A DNA stretch of 10,854 nt from Larix sibirica (Eukaryota > Streptophyta > Pinopsida > Pinales > Pinaceae): contig NWUY0304581135.1 in assembly GCA_004151065.3 (NCBI GenBank), forward strand, positions 1-10,854, in the 5' to 3' direction. A program made the position numbers and the translations under genes. The notes beneath the pieces were generated by a model. The model saw only the letters and a list, made by a program, of their open reading frames with translations, was not told the DNA's origin and searched no databases. Below are positions 1-7,719 of this stretch, piece after piece (the stretch's first letter is position 1; every line of letters begins with the position of its first letter).

Positions 1-121
1 CAGGCCCCATCAAAGGGATCTCCACCAGACCCTGCATCTGCCCTCCACCTGGCACTCCCCATACCTCCTGTACCCCCAGCTGGGCACCATTGAAGTCTAC
101 CACTTCCTCCAATGAATCCAT
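1..121 (-). CDS. Possible start of an unidentified protein, cut by the left edge
   Basis: Read on the minus strand, an ATG at 121-119 opens a frame with no stop for 40 codons down to the window edge. It begins MDSLEEVVDFNGAQLGVQEV and continues with a Gly/Pro-rich stretch. An in-frame TAG lies upstream, so this is the first usable ATG. The surrounding 1-440 block is clearly GC-richer than the DNA that follows, as expected for a gene start or the 5' end of a retroelement. I do not recognise the protein. It could be the first residues of a LINE ORF1 or of a host gene, or an open frame by chance; 40 codons are too few to decide. Confidence 0.25.
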   Translation of the reverse strand, partial: MDSLEEVVDFNGAQLGVQEVWGVPGGGQMQGLVEIPLMGP

Positions 122-440
122 AACCACAGAAAAAAGCTGCAGACCCTACCAATAACCCCAGATCACCGGCACTCAGCACCAGAGTGACTGACAAGCAGTT
201 TCAAAAGAGCCTCGAGACAAGAGATAAAAACAATTTAAACCCCGGTAGCTTCCTCACTCCATCGAATCCAGTGCTCTCCCCAGTGAATAAGACAGGGTGA
301 GGTTTGGTCAACATGACCTCACCCCTGTCGAGTACAATATCGCCCTACTACCCATCTCAAAACCGTGAAAACCTAAACGATTCGCCGCCACCACAACAGA
401 CCTACGCTCCCAGGGTTTCAGAGCCCAAATCTGATTAGTG
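122..440 (-). other. GC-richer block, possible leader of the minus-strand frame
   Basis: This stretch lies upstream of the minus-strand ATG at 121 and shares its higher GC content. Composition changes abruptly to AT-rich DNA near 440-470. No long reading frame, TATA box or splice signal stands out. A 5' untranslated leader is the simplest reading, but a retroelement 5' end is equally possible because the other flank is outside the window. Confidence 0.25.
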
Positions 441-480
441 TTTCCATTCAAAGGCCATGTGATCGATTTTATTATATCGA

Positions 481-650
481 AAAAGATTATTAATAAAATA
501 ATTATTTTTTTTATTCAAGATTTTATTTTAATGGATTTTATTATTTTGAATTATTTTATTCAAAATTCTATTTTAATTGATTTCATTATTTTGAGAAAGA
601 GTTGAAATGATTTGTTAATAAAAGAATTATCTTATTTAAGATTTTATTAG
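481..650. repeat. AT-rich degenerate tandem repeat, about 45-bp unit
   Basis: Two neighbouring units share a pattern of TATTCAAGATT-like followed by TTATTTTAAT and ATTATTTTGA, starting near 512 and 557 (spacing 45). A looser third relative near 600-648 repeats GATTTGTTAATAAAAGAATTA against GATTATTAATAAAATAATTA near 485. The units differ by several substitutions, so the array is old. No coding potential is seen. The following DNA, 650-920, is AT-rich with nothing I can name. Confidence 0.55.
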
Positions 651-924
651 TCCCTACTGCAGGAAAAGACTATATGTTCTGCTTTTTTGTATTAATTGAA
701 CACCATTGCAATGAAAAACATTATCTTTATTAAAGTGAACCAAAATAATATGATTTTTCATTTTCTTTTATTACCTTTTTTCTAAGTTTCTGTTCGACAA
801 TAACTATCGATGGGACATTTTTTTATCATTGGACAGATGGTTTAAAATTCAAAATAAAAATAAAAATACAATACATTGTATTCTTTACAACTCTTTGTAA
901 ATATTTCACTGATTTGACATTGTT

Positions 925-982
925 TGCAATTTCCACAACTGTCAACAAACATTTTCTGCAATTTCGGCAACTGTCAACAAAC
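925..982. repeat. Two-copy 32-bp direct repeat
   Basis: Copies begin at 925 and 957. Both read TGCAATTTC, then two or three variable bases, then CAACTGTCAACAAAC, with about two mismatches over the shared 26 bases; ATTTTC fills the rest of the 32-bp period. This is a short tandem duplication without evident function. A 61-residue minus-strand frame crossing it is judged spurious. Confidence 0.75.
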
Positions 983-1090
983 CAATATGACACCTGATTC
1001 TTAATTGTCATTCCATTTTCGTTTTAGGACTATCGATCCACTGGGCTCTAGATCAATCCTTGAACCTAGGGTTTGGCATTGAGTATTTTT

Positions 1091-1262
1091 GCAGCACTGA
1101 GTTAGGCATTAGCTAGCGCTGGTTCCAAATCTCTGCACAAGTTCTTTTGCAGCACTGAGTTAGGCATTACCTAGCGTTGGTTCCAAATCTCTGCAAGAGT
1201 TCTTTTGTAGCACTAAGTTAGGCATTACCTAGCGCTGGTTCCAAATCTCTACAAGATATTTT
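1091..1262. repeat. Minisatellite, three copies of a 58-bp unit
   Basis: Units begin at 1091, 1149 and 1207, exactly 58 bp apart. Each starts GCAGCACTGAGTTAGGCATT (GTAGCACTAAG in the third), continues through CTAGCGCTGGTTCCAAATCTCT and ends near TCTTTT. Copies differ at only a few positions; the third decays at its 3' end. The array lies about 270 bp before a candidate exon at 1534, so it may sit in a promoter or leader region, but nothing in the sequence proves that. I see no gene in 983-1533. Confidence 0.85.
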
Positions 1263-1533
1263 CCCTCTTCTTAGTTATATTCATGGGTTCACTGAAACCA
1301 AAAATATGAGGTTTTCTCTCATAGAGGATACAGGCATTTTTGTCTTTTTGAAAGAAGAAAATTATAGATTTCAAGTGTTTGCCATATTATGCTTTTATAC
1401 AGAGACTGTGCAGAGATTATTGAAGAGCACAACAAGATGAATATCATGGGCCTTTAATGGGATTTTACCATTTAGTTAGTTTTTTTTTGAATTAGTAAAT
1501 AATAACTTTGTTCATATTTAATGTTTTTCTTAG

Positions 1534-1591
1534 ACCTTGGTGACAACACATGTGAAAACGAGTAAATCCCTACTGGAAGCCAAGAGGCCAG
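1534..1591 (+). other. Candidate small exon upstream of the reticulon-like pseudogene
   Basis: A pyrimidine-rich acceptor TTTTTCTTAG ends at 1533 and a strong donor, CCAG followed by GTAAGTTTA, starts at 1592, bordering 58 nt. One frame is fully open and reads TLVTTHVKTSKSLLEAKRP, basic and Ser/Lys-rich like the N-terminal tails of plant reticulon-like proteins. The first frame would leave phase 1 at the donor. The link to the downstream gene is inference: spacing to the next recognisable exon is about 950 bp and phase continuity cannot be shown. It could also be a chance pair of splice-like sites. Confidence 0.3.
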
Positions 1592-2546
1592 GTAAGTTTA
1601 AATAAAGTATATTTGTTAGTTTTTAAGTTTTATGATCCATTTGCCTCTTTGTTCATGTAAATAAATTTTATCGGAGTATGAGTTTAATGATTTTGTTCGA
1701 TTTTTATGGTTATTGTGGATTAAATTTTAATGGCAGAACGTATGGTTTTCTTCCTAGATGTATGAAATGAGTTTTATTGTATTAGTTTTTATATTCTGCA
1801 CAAATGACGTATTACTTCATGTTACTGTTCAATGCATACTGAAAATAATTGTTGTAAGTATTTTCATTTTAATCGATTATGGTATTTACTCTATAAAAGT
1901 AAATATCGGTGGGTTATACTGCGATTCTATATTTATATCATACTAATATTATACCAGTATTATTTGAATAAACCAGATCTTCGTATTTTGTTTTAAAGTA
2001 TAAATATTATATATTATCATTGCAGAATTTAAAACTCTATAAGGATTGAGGAAGCATAAGAGTTCATGAATACTTTCACTCCTAGACTGCCTTTTCCCCA
2101 AATGGATCCCGGTTAGAAGATTCTTGTTTCCTCTTTTAGTGTGTGGATGCAAATTGAAATTCAAGCTAAAAAAAAGCCTCCCAAAGCTTATGTTTTATGG
2201 GTTGCAATCCAACCTAGCGTTGGCATGAATTTTTCCTTTAGCGTAGATCCCTGTAGAAATCGCTGATGGTAAACATTACATCTGAGTAATAGAATTTTCG
2301 TATTTTTGTCTTGAGTAGATTGCATGGATAAAATTCCATGACTCTATATCCTTTAAGATGAAAGGTTAAAACAATAAGAAGAAAAGAAACATAGTATAAT
2401 ATATTTGACTGCGACTCAAATAGATCTCAGTATTTAAATCAGAAATATTCTTTTTATATAAGAAGTAAGAAACTCCTTTTTCTCTGGATAAATCATAATG
2501 TTGAACTCCAATAGCTATTAGAATTTACTGAATGGTGGTTTCCTAG
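1592..2546 (+). other. No certain gene; possible intron with a decayed exon near 2026-2268
   Basis: Most of this stretch is AT-rich and featureless. A splice acceptor-like ATTATCATTGCAG ends at 2025, and a donor-like CTGATG followed by GTAAAC lies at 2269, enclosing about 243 bp of more balanced composition. One frame inside is open for roughly 45 codons (about 2109-2260) and another has about eight stops, many where CAA, CAG or CGA codons could have stood. No frame matches a family I recognise. It may be a further decayed N-terminal exon of the reticulon-like gene. The short open frames at 1758-1946 (plus) and 1949-2164 (minus) show no recognisable protein. Confidence 0.25.
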
Positions 2547-2943
2547 ATCAGGATCCCTGAGAAGAAATGAGAGCGTTGCATTTAAAAAAAAATGCATGCC
2601 AGCTCTGTAATTTAAATTTAAACCAAATCGCCTCGCCCCCAATGTTTCCATACTTGACAGCTTTGGATCAGATACATAGCTTTATCCTGCATCGACAGTC
2701 CTTTTCCTTGGTTATCGCTTTAGTAAAGGCAATCACCCTCCTTTACATAGCTTTATGCTGCAATCTATCCCTTAGTTTGGCAGTGCCTCTGCTTGCTCAC
2801 TTTGACTTTAACCAAATCAACTTGAGATCGCATTACAATCTGAGCTTTAAGGGAAAATGGACTTCATGTTAATTGATCGTAAACTCCGCATAGGCTACTC
2901 AAGAAATGACTCTGTACCTATAGGTTATTCTGAATCTTTTGAT
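2547..2943 (+). pseudogene. Decayed N-terminal exon of the reticulon-like gene
   Basis: The exon begins after TTTCCTAG (acceptor ending 2546). The frame starting with TCA at 2548 carries a Ser/Pro/Lys-rich protein pattern for about 130 codons, including RRNESVAFKKKCMPAL, FLGYRFSKGNHPPLHSFML and, near the end, KMDFMLIDRKLRIGYSRND, interrupted by seven stops (including the final TGA after SESFDL at 2947). Several stops occupy places where Gln or Arg codons would be natural. Long, disordered Ser-rich tails precede the membrane domain in the RTNLB17/18/21 group, which fits. The 3' end is not defined and may extend to about 3000. A 101-residue ORF in another frame (2567-2872) is judged to be a by-product of this decayed exon. 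Membership in the reticulon gene rests on position and composition. Confidence 0.5.
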
Positions 2944-3299
2944 CTGTGAATAGATCAAATGTAAAAAGTGCCTAGTATTTTCCACATAAGTTTCTTTAGT
3001 CTTTTCCACATTAGTTCCTCTTGCATAATTTCATTATGTATATAATATGGATAGTCCAGGCCAATGGTTTCGAGAAGTTTGCCTGGTCCCATATATAATA
3101 AGAAAACTTAGCTACCAAATCACAAAATATACTGTGCCAACAATTTTGTTTGCGTCAAGCACATTGGCCAAAAGAATTTCGAAGCTTTAACAATCTTTTC
3201 TTCGTCTTCTCAGCAACTGTTGAAAGTCTTAACCCTTAGAAGAGTTTTAATTGGAGTAGTAATCATCTGAGACTTATTGTGTCTTCTCCTGGTTTGCAG

Positions 3300-3401
3300 T
3301 TGATTTGATCATGTGGAAGGATACTCCGAAATAAGCATTCATTTTTGGATTCGACTCGTTTTGTGTCTTATCTTCATCCTTTACCAGGGCTCGCATTTCA
3401 G
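3300..3401 (+). pseudogene. Reticulon domain exon 1, with a premature stop
   Basis: The acceptor CTGGTTTGCAG ends at 3299. A phase-1 start gives V-DLIMWKDTPK, a TAA stop at 3332-3334, then AFIFGFDSFCVLSSSFTR. The DLIMW motif opening the reticulon domain and the FGF..F...SSS pattern of the first hydrophobic hairpin are clear. After FTR the expected DLN-like residues are not readable in this frame; a shifted frame gives LAF, which suggests small indels near 3388-3400. The donor is probably CAG|GTCTTG at 3402, but its phase does not fit the next exon. The stop alone would remove the whole membrane domain. Confidence 0.75.
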
Positions 3402-3488
3402 GTCTTGAACTTTTTCTTGATGACTTACTGAAATATGTCACTGATAAAGATGGATAATTCCTGACAATATTGTGGAATTTTGTTGCAG

Positions 3489-3563
3489 CTTGGTTACCTA
3501 TGTATCGTACTTAGCCCTTATATACCTAGCTGCAGTTTTCTTCTACAAGAACATTTTGCAAAG
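3489..3563 (+). pseudogene. Reticulon domain exon 2, first membrane hairpin
   Basis: The acceptor TTTTGTTGCAG ends at 3488 and the donor AAAG|GTAACA begins at 3564. With one base carried in, the 75 nt read LVTYVSYLALIYLAAVFF then YKNILQ, leaving phase 2. This is an unbroken hydrophobic stretch of about 20 residues ending in a basic cap, matching the second leg of the first reticulon hairpin. No defect is seen inside the exon itself. Confidence 0.8.
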
Positions 3564-3852
3564 GTAACAAGCTCTCTCCCTTTTAACACTTTTCGGGAAG
3601 CGTAATAGATTCCTGTTTCCTTTTTCTGAGAAGCCACATTTAAGGATGTTTTGTAAGATCATTTTCGCTCAGCTGTTATTTCTAGCCTTGCACAAATCAC
3701 CAAATGTTTTCCTTTTTTATTTATTTATTTTGATTTTGAGCACCTCCTAATATTGAACAAGCTGTTTCCAGTAGAATGTGCCTTTTCAAGCCCTTGAAAA
3801 AATGATCCAAGAGATACAAAAGTTCTGATTTATGAGATTTAATGTTGGCTAA

Positions 3853-4006
3853 AGGAGTTGTTGAACAAGATTGCAGACCTGTAAACTATGAAGCAATTAG
3901 TGAGGCATATGCACTTTCTATCCTTAGATTGGTACTTCCTTTTGTCAATGGATTGCTGGCCAAGTTCCAATAACTTTTTTCAGGCGATCTAGCTACCACT
4001 ATGAAG
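3853..4006 (+). pseudogene. Reticulon domain exon 3, hydrophilic loop, with a premature stop
   Basis: One carried base plus 51 codons read GVVEQD, then NYEAISEAYALSILRLVLPF, VNGLLAKFQ, a TAA stop at 3971-3973, and LFSGDLATTMK before the donor AAG|GTACAT at 4007. RGVVE, the acidic stretch before the LVLP motif, and GD.ATTMK are the family's loop between the two hairpins. The coding phase calls for an acceptor AG at 3851-3852, where the sequence is AA. The nearest real AG (3853-3854) would shift the frame into an immediate stop. So this exon seems doubly damaged. Confidence 0.75.
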
Positions 4007-4116
4007 GTACATTATTTGATAAACAGATCTTCAGTTCTTGGATAAGAAATTTTGTATTTACTCTCTTTAGGCCTTCTTTTCTGCATCTTAAACCTTACAA
4101 GGAAATCTTTTGGTAG

Positions 4117-4186
4117 TTGGCATCTATTATTTGGTTGCTTGCACAATGTGGGCATAAAATGACAATATGGACTCTAGAAAAGCTTT
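4117..4186 (+). other. Reticulon domain exon 4, intact
   Basis: The acceptor CTTTTGGTAG ends at 4116 and a near-perfect donor GTAAGT starts at 4187. Phase 0 in, 23 codons read LASIIWLLAQCGHKMTIWTL plus EKL, phase 1 out. The L-A...LLA.CG...TIWTL pattern is the start of the second hydrophobic hairpin. The exon continues exactly in frame from ATMK-type residues of the exon before it. No stop or frameshift. Confidence 0.82.
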
Positions 4187-4503
4187 GTAAGTTCCAATCT
4201 CGCCTTCCATTGCACCATTAATTGACAAATTTGATTTATCATCACTTCTAACAGTTACAGTCTATAGTACTACCATCTATGCCAACCAGTACCCATATTG
4301 TAAAGCTAAGTCACAAACGTTGATGGTAGAGCATAGGTAGTTGAATTTCAACTAGGTTCAATTTAGTAGGTCAAGAGTGATCTGATATAAAAGTCCAGTG
4401 TTTCTCTTTATTTGGTTATTGGGTTGTTATTAGTGTAGTTTCTTTGTAACAGTTATTACAACTCATAACTAATGGCATTAAAACTTCACTGTGTTTTTAA
4501 CAG

Positions 4504-4569
4504 CTTTCTTTTCCATCTTTACCATACCAAAACTCTATGCATGCTACTCTGTTCAATTGCACAGATATG
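4504..4569 (+). other. Reticulon domain exon 5, intact
   Basis: The acceptor TTTTTAACAG ends at 4503 and the donor TATG|GTATGT starts at 4570. The single T left by the previous exon plus CT gives Ser, then FFSIFTIPKLYACYSVQLHR and Y, leaving phase 1. FT.PKLY...YS.QL is a conserved turn of plant reticulon-like proteins. Phase fits on both sides, which is strong evidence that the exon calls are right. Confidence 0.82.
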
Positions 4570-4751
4570 GTATGTCATGATTTGCCTTTGGCCTTTCCTA
4601 CAAAGTTACATAGCTTTAAAAGTTTTTGCTTTTACAAAATTTTAATAAACCAAAATTTGGCTTACTTTCTCCATTTAGCAGTTGTACTTATGCATAATCG
4701 AAATACATTGATCGTTGACATCTCCACTCTACTGCACATTGCATTTCACAG

Positions 4752-4874
4752 GGCATTTTATGCTATGTCGGTTTTGGGATGCATGGAATTCCTACTCCCA
4801 CAAGAAAGGGGTGCTGGTTGCAGTTTTTGTTTTGGTTTGGAATTTATCTATAGTCACAGCTAGAGTTTGGGGAG
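4752..4874 (+). other. Reticulon domain exon 6, intact, second membrane hairpin
   Basis: The acceptor ATTTCACAG ends at 4751 and the donor GGAG|GTGAGA starts at 4875. Reading in phase from exon 5 gives HFMLCRFWDAWNSYSHKKGV followed by LVAVFVLVWNLSIVTARVWG. The RF.DAW.S.SHKK block, then a hydrophobic leg with WNLS and a closing R.W, is the most diagnostic part of the domain. All 40 codons are open. Left unspliced, the frame would continue for a few codons to a stop near 4895. Confidence 0.88.
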
Positions 4875-4962
4875 GTGAGATTGAAGAATCTTTCTAATTC
4901 TATATTCAAACATTGTAGCGAGGCAATGGACTACCGACTGAAACCTTTCTCTTCATTGGCAG

Positions 4963-5027
4963 CATTTATTTTGATTGTAGCCCTTCATTTCTACCATCAA
5001 TCTTTAACCACAGACATACATACATAA
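4963..5027 (+). other. Reticulon domain exon 7, intact, with the native stop
   Basis: The acceptor CTTCATTGGCAG ends at 4962. G from the previous exon plus CA gives Ala, then FILIVALHFYHQ, a last hydrophobic stretch followed by SLTTDIHT and TAA at 5025-5027. Family members end the same way, with A-F-hydrophobic-Y-Y/H-Q and a short tail. No clear AATAAA signal is seen close downstream, so the transcript end is not placed. Confidence 0.8.
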
Positions 5028-5882
5028 CCAAAATATGGAACTCTCACAGGAAGGCATCCAAATTCCACACACACAAGCAAAAGAAGTTTCTAAATTAGAG
5101 GTGGGACTTCAATTGTTTGATTATAAAAAAGTGATTATATTTATTCCCATTTGTTTTTAGTCAGTTATGGTTTAAAAGGTACTAACTTTACTGAAGCTGT
5201 TCTTGTAGTTAATGAGGATACCACAACCAGCCTTTTAAACAAAGTTTATATTTGGGTTGTTTAGTAAGTCCTTGTACAGATTGTGCCTAGAGGAGGGATA
5301 TTTGTCTTTTTTTTTAAACGAACTTGTTTGCATTGTTTGGATTGTAAATTAATAACTATGTACATCTTGTTGTTCAAGGAAGGAAGCCTTTGCAACATAG
5401 AGAAAATGCCAATTGTCAGCTTCAGTTTTTAATTGCTAGATAGCCTGTAATTCATCTTGTTTTAGTTAGAAAGGGATATTGATCCAGAGCCTGCAAATGG
5501 AATATGTTATTGTAATTATTGCAAATCAATTAAGATGAAGTCAGCTACTAATATTTTGGACTCTTTTATCAGTTGAATTAACTTGATATCAATTTGATAT
5601 TAGGCACAAGATCTAGTACATCCATTGTAGAAAGCAATTACTTCCAAGTGTATGCATTAACAACTGCTTTATCATGCAATGGGTATTCTGTTTATATTAC
5701 AAAATGTTATAGTTACAAGGCCTTTAATTATTTGTTGGTTCTTCCAAATAGCCAAAAGATTTTAACATTTTTTTATCACATAATGGATAATCATTATAAC
5801 AAAGCAATGACAACATTTACAAGAAATAGATGGTCCATTAGTCTTGAAAAACCATAGTGGTTACACAAGACAAATACATCCA
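5028..5882. other. No gene recognised between the two pseudogenes
   Basis: This stretch includes the likely former 3' untranslated region of the reticulon-like gene and AT-rich spacer. An 87-residue plus-strand frame at 5594-5857 has no recognisable motif, lacks gene-like composition and abuts the antisense end of the methyltransferase remnant. I looked on the minus strand for the missing methyltransferase catalytic domain and did not find it. A short CA tract lies at 5066-5075. Confidence 0.5.
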
Positions 5883-6638
5883 TTAAAGCATAATGAAATA
5901 CATCAATAGCAGTGAACCTCTTAGACTGTGCAAAGGAGGAGCTCTTGCAAAACATCTTTTTCTTGGTAAAGGATCACATCCATGAACCATTAATTTTTTA
6001 GCTATATTCCAATCATCTTTACAGTAGTCACCAATTTCATAGCCTATGTATTCTTCAAGCTCTTCCTTCATAGCAAAGCAAGCATGACCAATGCTTGGGA
6101 ACGTTCCATTTGCTCCAAGAAAATTCTTCTTACCCAATCTATTTTCCTTTACTGTAATATACTTGCGAACTTCTTCTATAAAGAAGAAATCTGCCAATGG
6201 ATTGTATTTATGATTGGAAGTTTCTGCTGCTTCGATTGGATTTTTAATCTCAGTGTTGACATCTGCATTTTCAGGTGCCAAATGCACCCCAGGAAGTCTT
6301 ATTTGATCTAGGAAGAGTTTAACATAATCCATAGGGACGAGAATTTCTACGAGAACTTTGTTGTATTTCAATCTCTCAGATTCAAGTGTCTTTGGGCCTT
6401 TGGATCCTTCGCCATGCATTTCTTCTAAGGATTTTTCAATCATGTTTTGTATTCCTTCAAATTTTTATTTATTGATGTAAAAGTATTTGCAGTTGTTTGC
6501 ATCATTCACAAAGAAACCTGAAGAGTAGAGTTTCAATAAGCTCGTCAAACTGAGAACTACTAGCACTCCTAATAGTAGTTGAAGACCAGACACTACCTTG
6601 GTCAATCTTCATCTTTGAAAAAAAATTAATCTCTGCAT
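5883..6638 (-). pseudogene. Truncated plant methyltransferase-like gene, N-terminal half only
   Basis: On the minus strand an ATG at 6638-6636 starts MQRLIFFQR, a TGA (6611-6609), then LTKVVSGLQLLLGVLVVLSL, a single membrane anchor, and VNDANNCKYFYINK before a TAA (6467-6465). The frame then stays open for about 190 codons. It contains RKYITVKENRLGKKNFLGAN, SIGHACFAMKEELEEYIGYE and DDW, then HGCDPLPRKRCFARAPP. The last block (K.L...GC.PLPR.RC) is the hallmark just before the catalytic domain of Golgi/ER-anchored plant SAM-dependent methyltransferase-like proteins related to At4g01240/At5g40830. After APP (about 5931) similarity stops and the frame ends at 5883, so the SAM-binding domain is missing. 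About 250 codons survive of a protein that is usually well over 400. The second stop could be bypassed only by starting at Met 6443, without the anchor. No intron is seen. Confidence 0.78.
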
Positions 6639-7719
6639 TTTCCTTATGTTTAAGGCTGATCCACACACACAAGATTTCACTGGACCCTGTCAATTCTCCT
6701 TATGGTATCACCATCATTTAAATGTCTATGGAAAGATTTATGAGGCCTTTTTAACCATATAGGCAGGGACCAAATCTTTTATCCATATGGCACAAACATG
6801 ATACATATTGGAATTCAACAATTCATTTTTCATCAATTCTTCAAAACCCCACTGTCGACATTATCATGGAAGGTCTTTGAATGAAGTAGGACAAAAACCC
6901 ACTGTTCCAAATTTTACATAGAATGATGATTTTATGACACCCAAACGTACACACACACCAGATGTCTTAGTGGATTCTAAACCTATTAAAATCTCTGTCT
7001 CAAACTTTTTCCAATACTAAACTCAATCTAATAGAGCTTCAGAAAAAGTTTGGAAGATGATTACACACACCTGCTCTAGTTCAATCATATAGCATTCATA
7101 AGCTCGTTCATCCAAAAGCCTTTGATCTGGTAAAAATAAATGAGTTGATGCTTGTACAAGTAGGGACCTTTCCTCTATTCAGGCCACACATGGGTAGATT
7201 AATGGGATTTTCCAATCAAACCCCGCCTTTGAGCGATTTTATATTACAAACATAGATAATGGGTTTTTCCTGTTGAGCATCCTCCTTCAAGCAACTTTGA
7301 TGGGTTACAGTTCATTCCTGCTTCCAGCAACTTTGTTAAAGGTGATTTACAAAGTGCCCAAATTAAAACAGTCCCTGAATTGAACAATATAAACTGTTAT
7401 GATAGAAAATGTGAATGCTGCCAATGCTGACCTCCCAAGGTTTGTGTTGGTGCCTGATAGTCAGAGAGCTATGTTTAAGCTCTGAGCTTTCCCAAATCAA
7501 AATTAAAAGAACTAAATCAATCAAGAGGGCACTATATCAGTGGTGTCAGAAGCCAAAATTTCCACCCACAACACTGATATCATAAAAACGTATGGGAATG
7601 TGAACTGCGTAGTTGATGAGAGATCGACAATATGATAACCAGGGCTTACTATGGTATATCGCCCATTGAATCCACAGCAATGAACAACTATATTGAAATC
7701 CAAAAAACTACAGATAGAA
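6639..7719. other. Spacer without a recognised gene; one short inverted repeat
   Basis: No reading frame here resembles a protein. The only structure I see is an 11-bp perfect inverted repeat, CAAACTTTTTC at 7001-7011 and GAAAAAGTTTG at 7042-7052, with a 30-base loop. Short CA tracts occur near 6661, 6950 and 7064. A 74-residue minus-strand frame at 7521-7745 has hydrophobic residues but no family signal. The region is upstream of the methyltransferase remnant and may include its old promoter or a leader intron. Confidence 0.45.

Larger units (their letters stand above)
2547..5027 (+). pseudogene. Decayed reticulon-like protein gene (plant RTNLB family)
   Basis: Reticulons are ER membrane proteins whose paired hydrophobic hairpins bend the membrane and shape tubules. 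Here the exons of a C-terminal reticulon homology domain lie in order: 3300-3401, 3489-3563, 3853-4006, 4117-4186, 4504-4569, 4752-4874 and 4963-5027. Joined, they give about 218 codons with family hallmarks: DLIMWKD, a Ser-Ser-Ser segment, VSYLALIYLAAVFFY, GDLATTMK, TIWTL, FTIPKLY, RFWDAWNSYSHKK and VWNLS. The order, the N-terminal Ser-rich exon and the DLIMW start fit the long-tailed RTNLB17/18/21-type group from memory of the family. Defects are in-frame TAA at 3332 and 3971, frame damage at the end of the first domain exon, and an apparently lost acceptor before 3853. Introns are retained, so this is a decayed duplicate rather than a processed copy. The last four exons are intact. Family assignment is strong; subtype is tentative. 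Confidence 0.83.

Noticed and set aside
1091-1262. CRISPR-like array
   Set aside because: The 58-bp units are directly contiguous, without variable spacers, and the genome context is plant.
2567-2872. 101-residue plus-strand ORF as a small gene
   Set aside because: It overlaps a decayed exon whose protein-like frame is different; the ORF itself has no recognisable motif.
4537-4863. 108-residue plus-strand ORF as a gene
   Set aside because: It spans an intron and reads reticulon exon 6 out of frame; the correct frame gives the RFWDAWNSYSHKK pattern.
5594-5857. 87-residue plus-strand ORF
   Set aside because: AT-rich composition, no motif, no splice or promoter context; chance ORF beside the methyltransferase remnant.
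6084-6311. 75-residue plus-strand ORF
   Set aside because: Antisense to the clearly recognisable methyltransferase frame.
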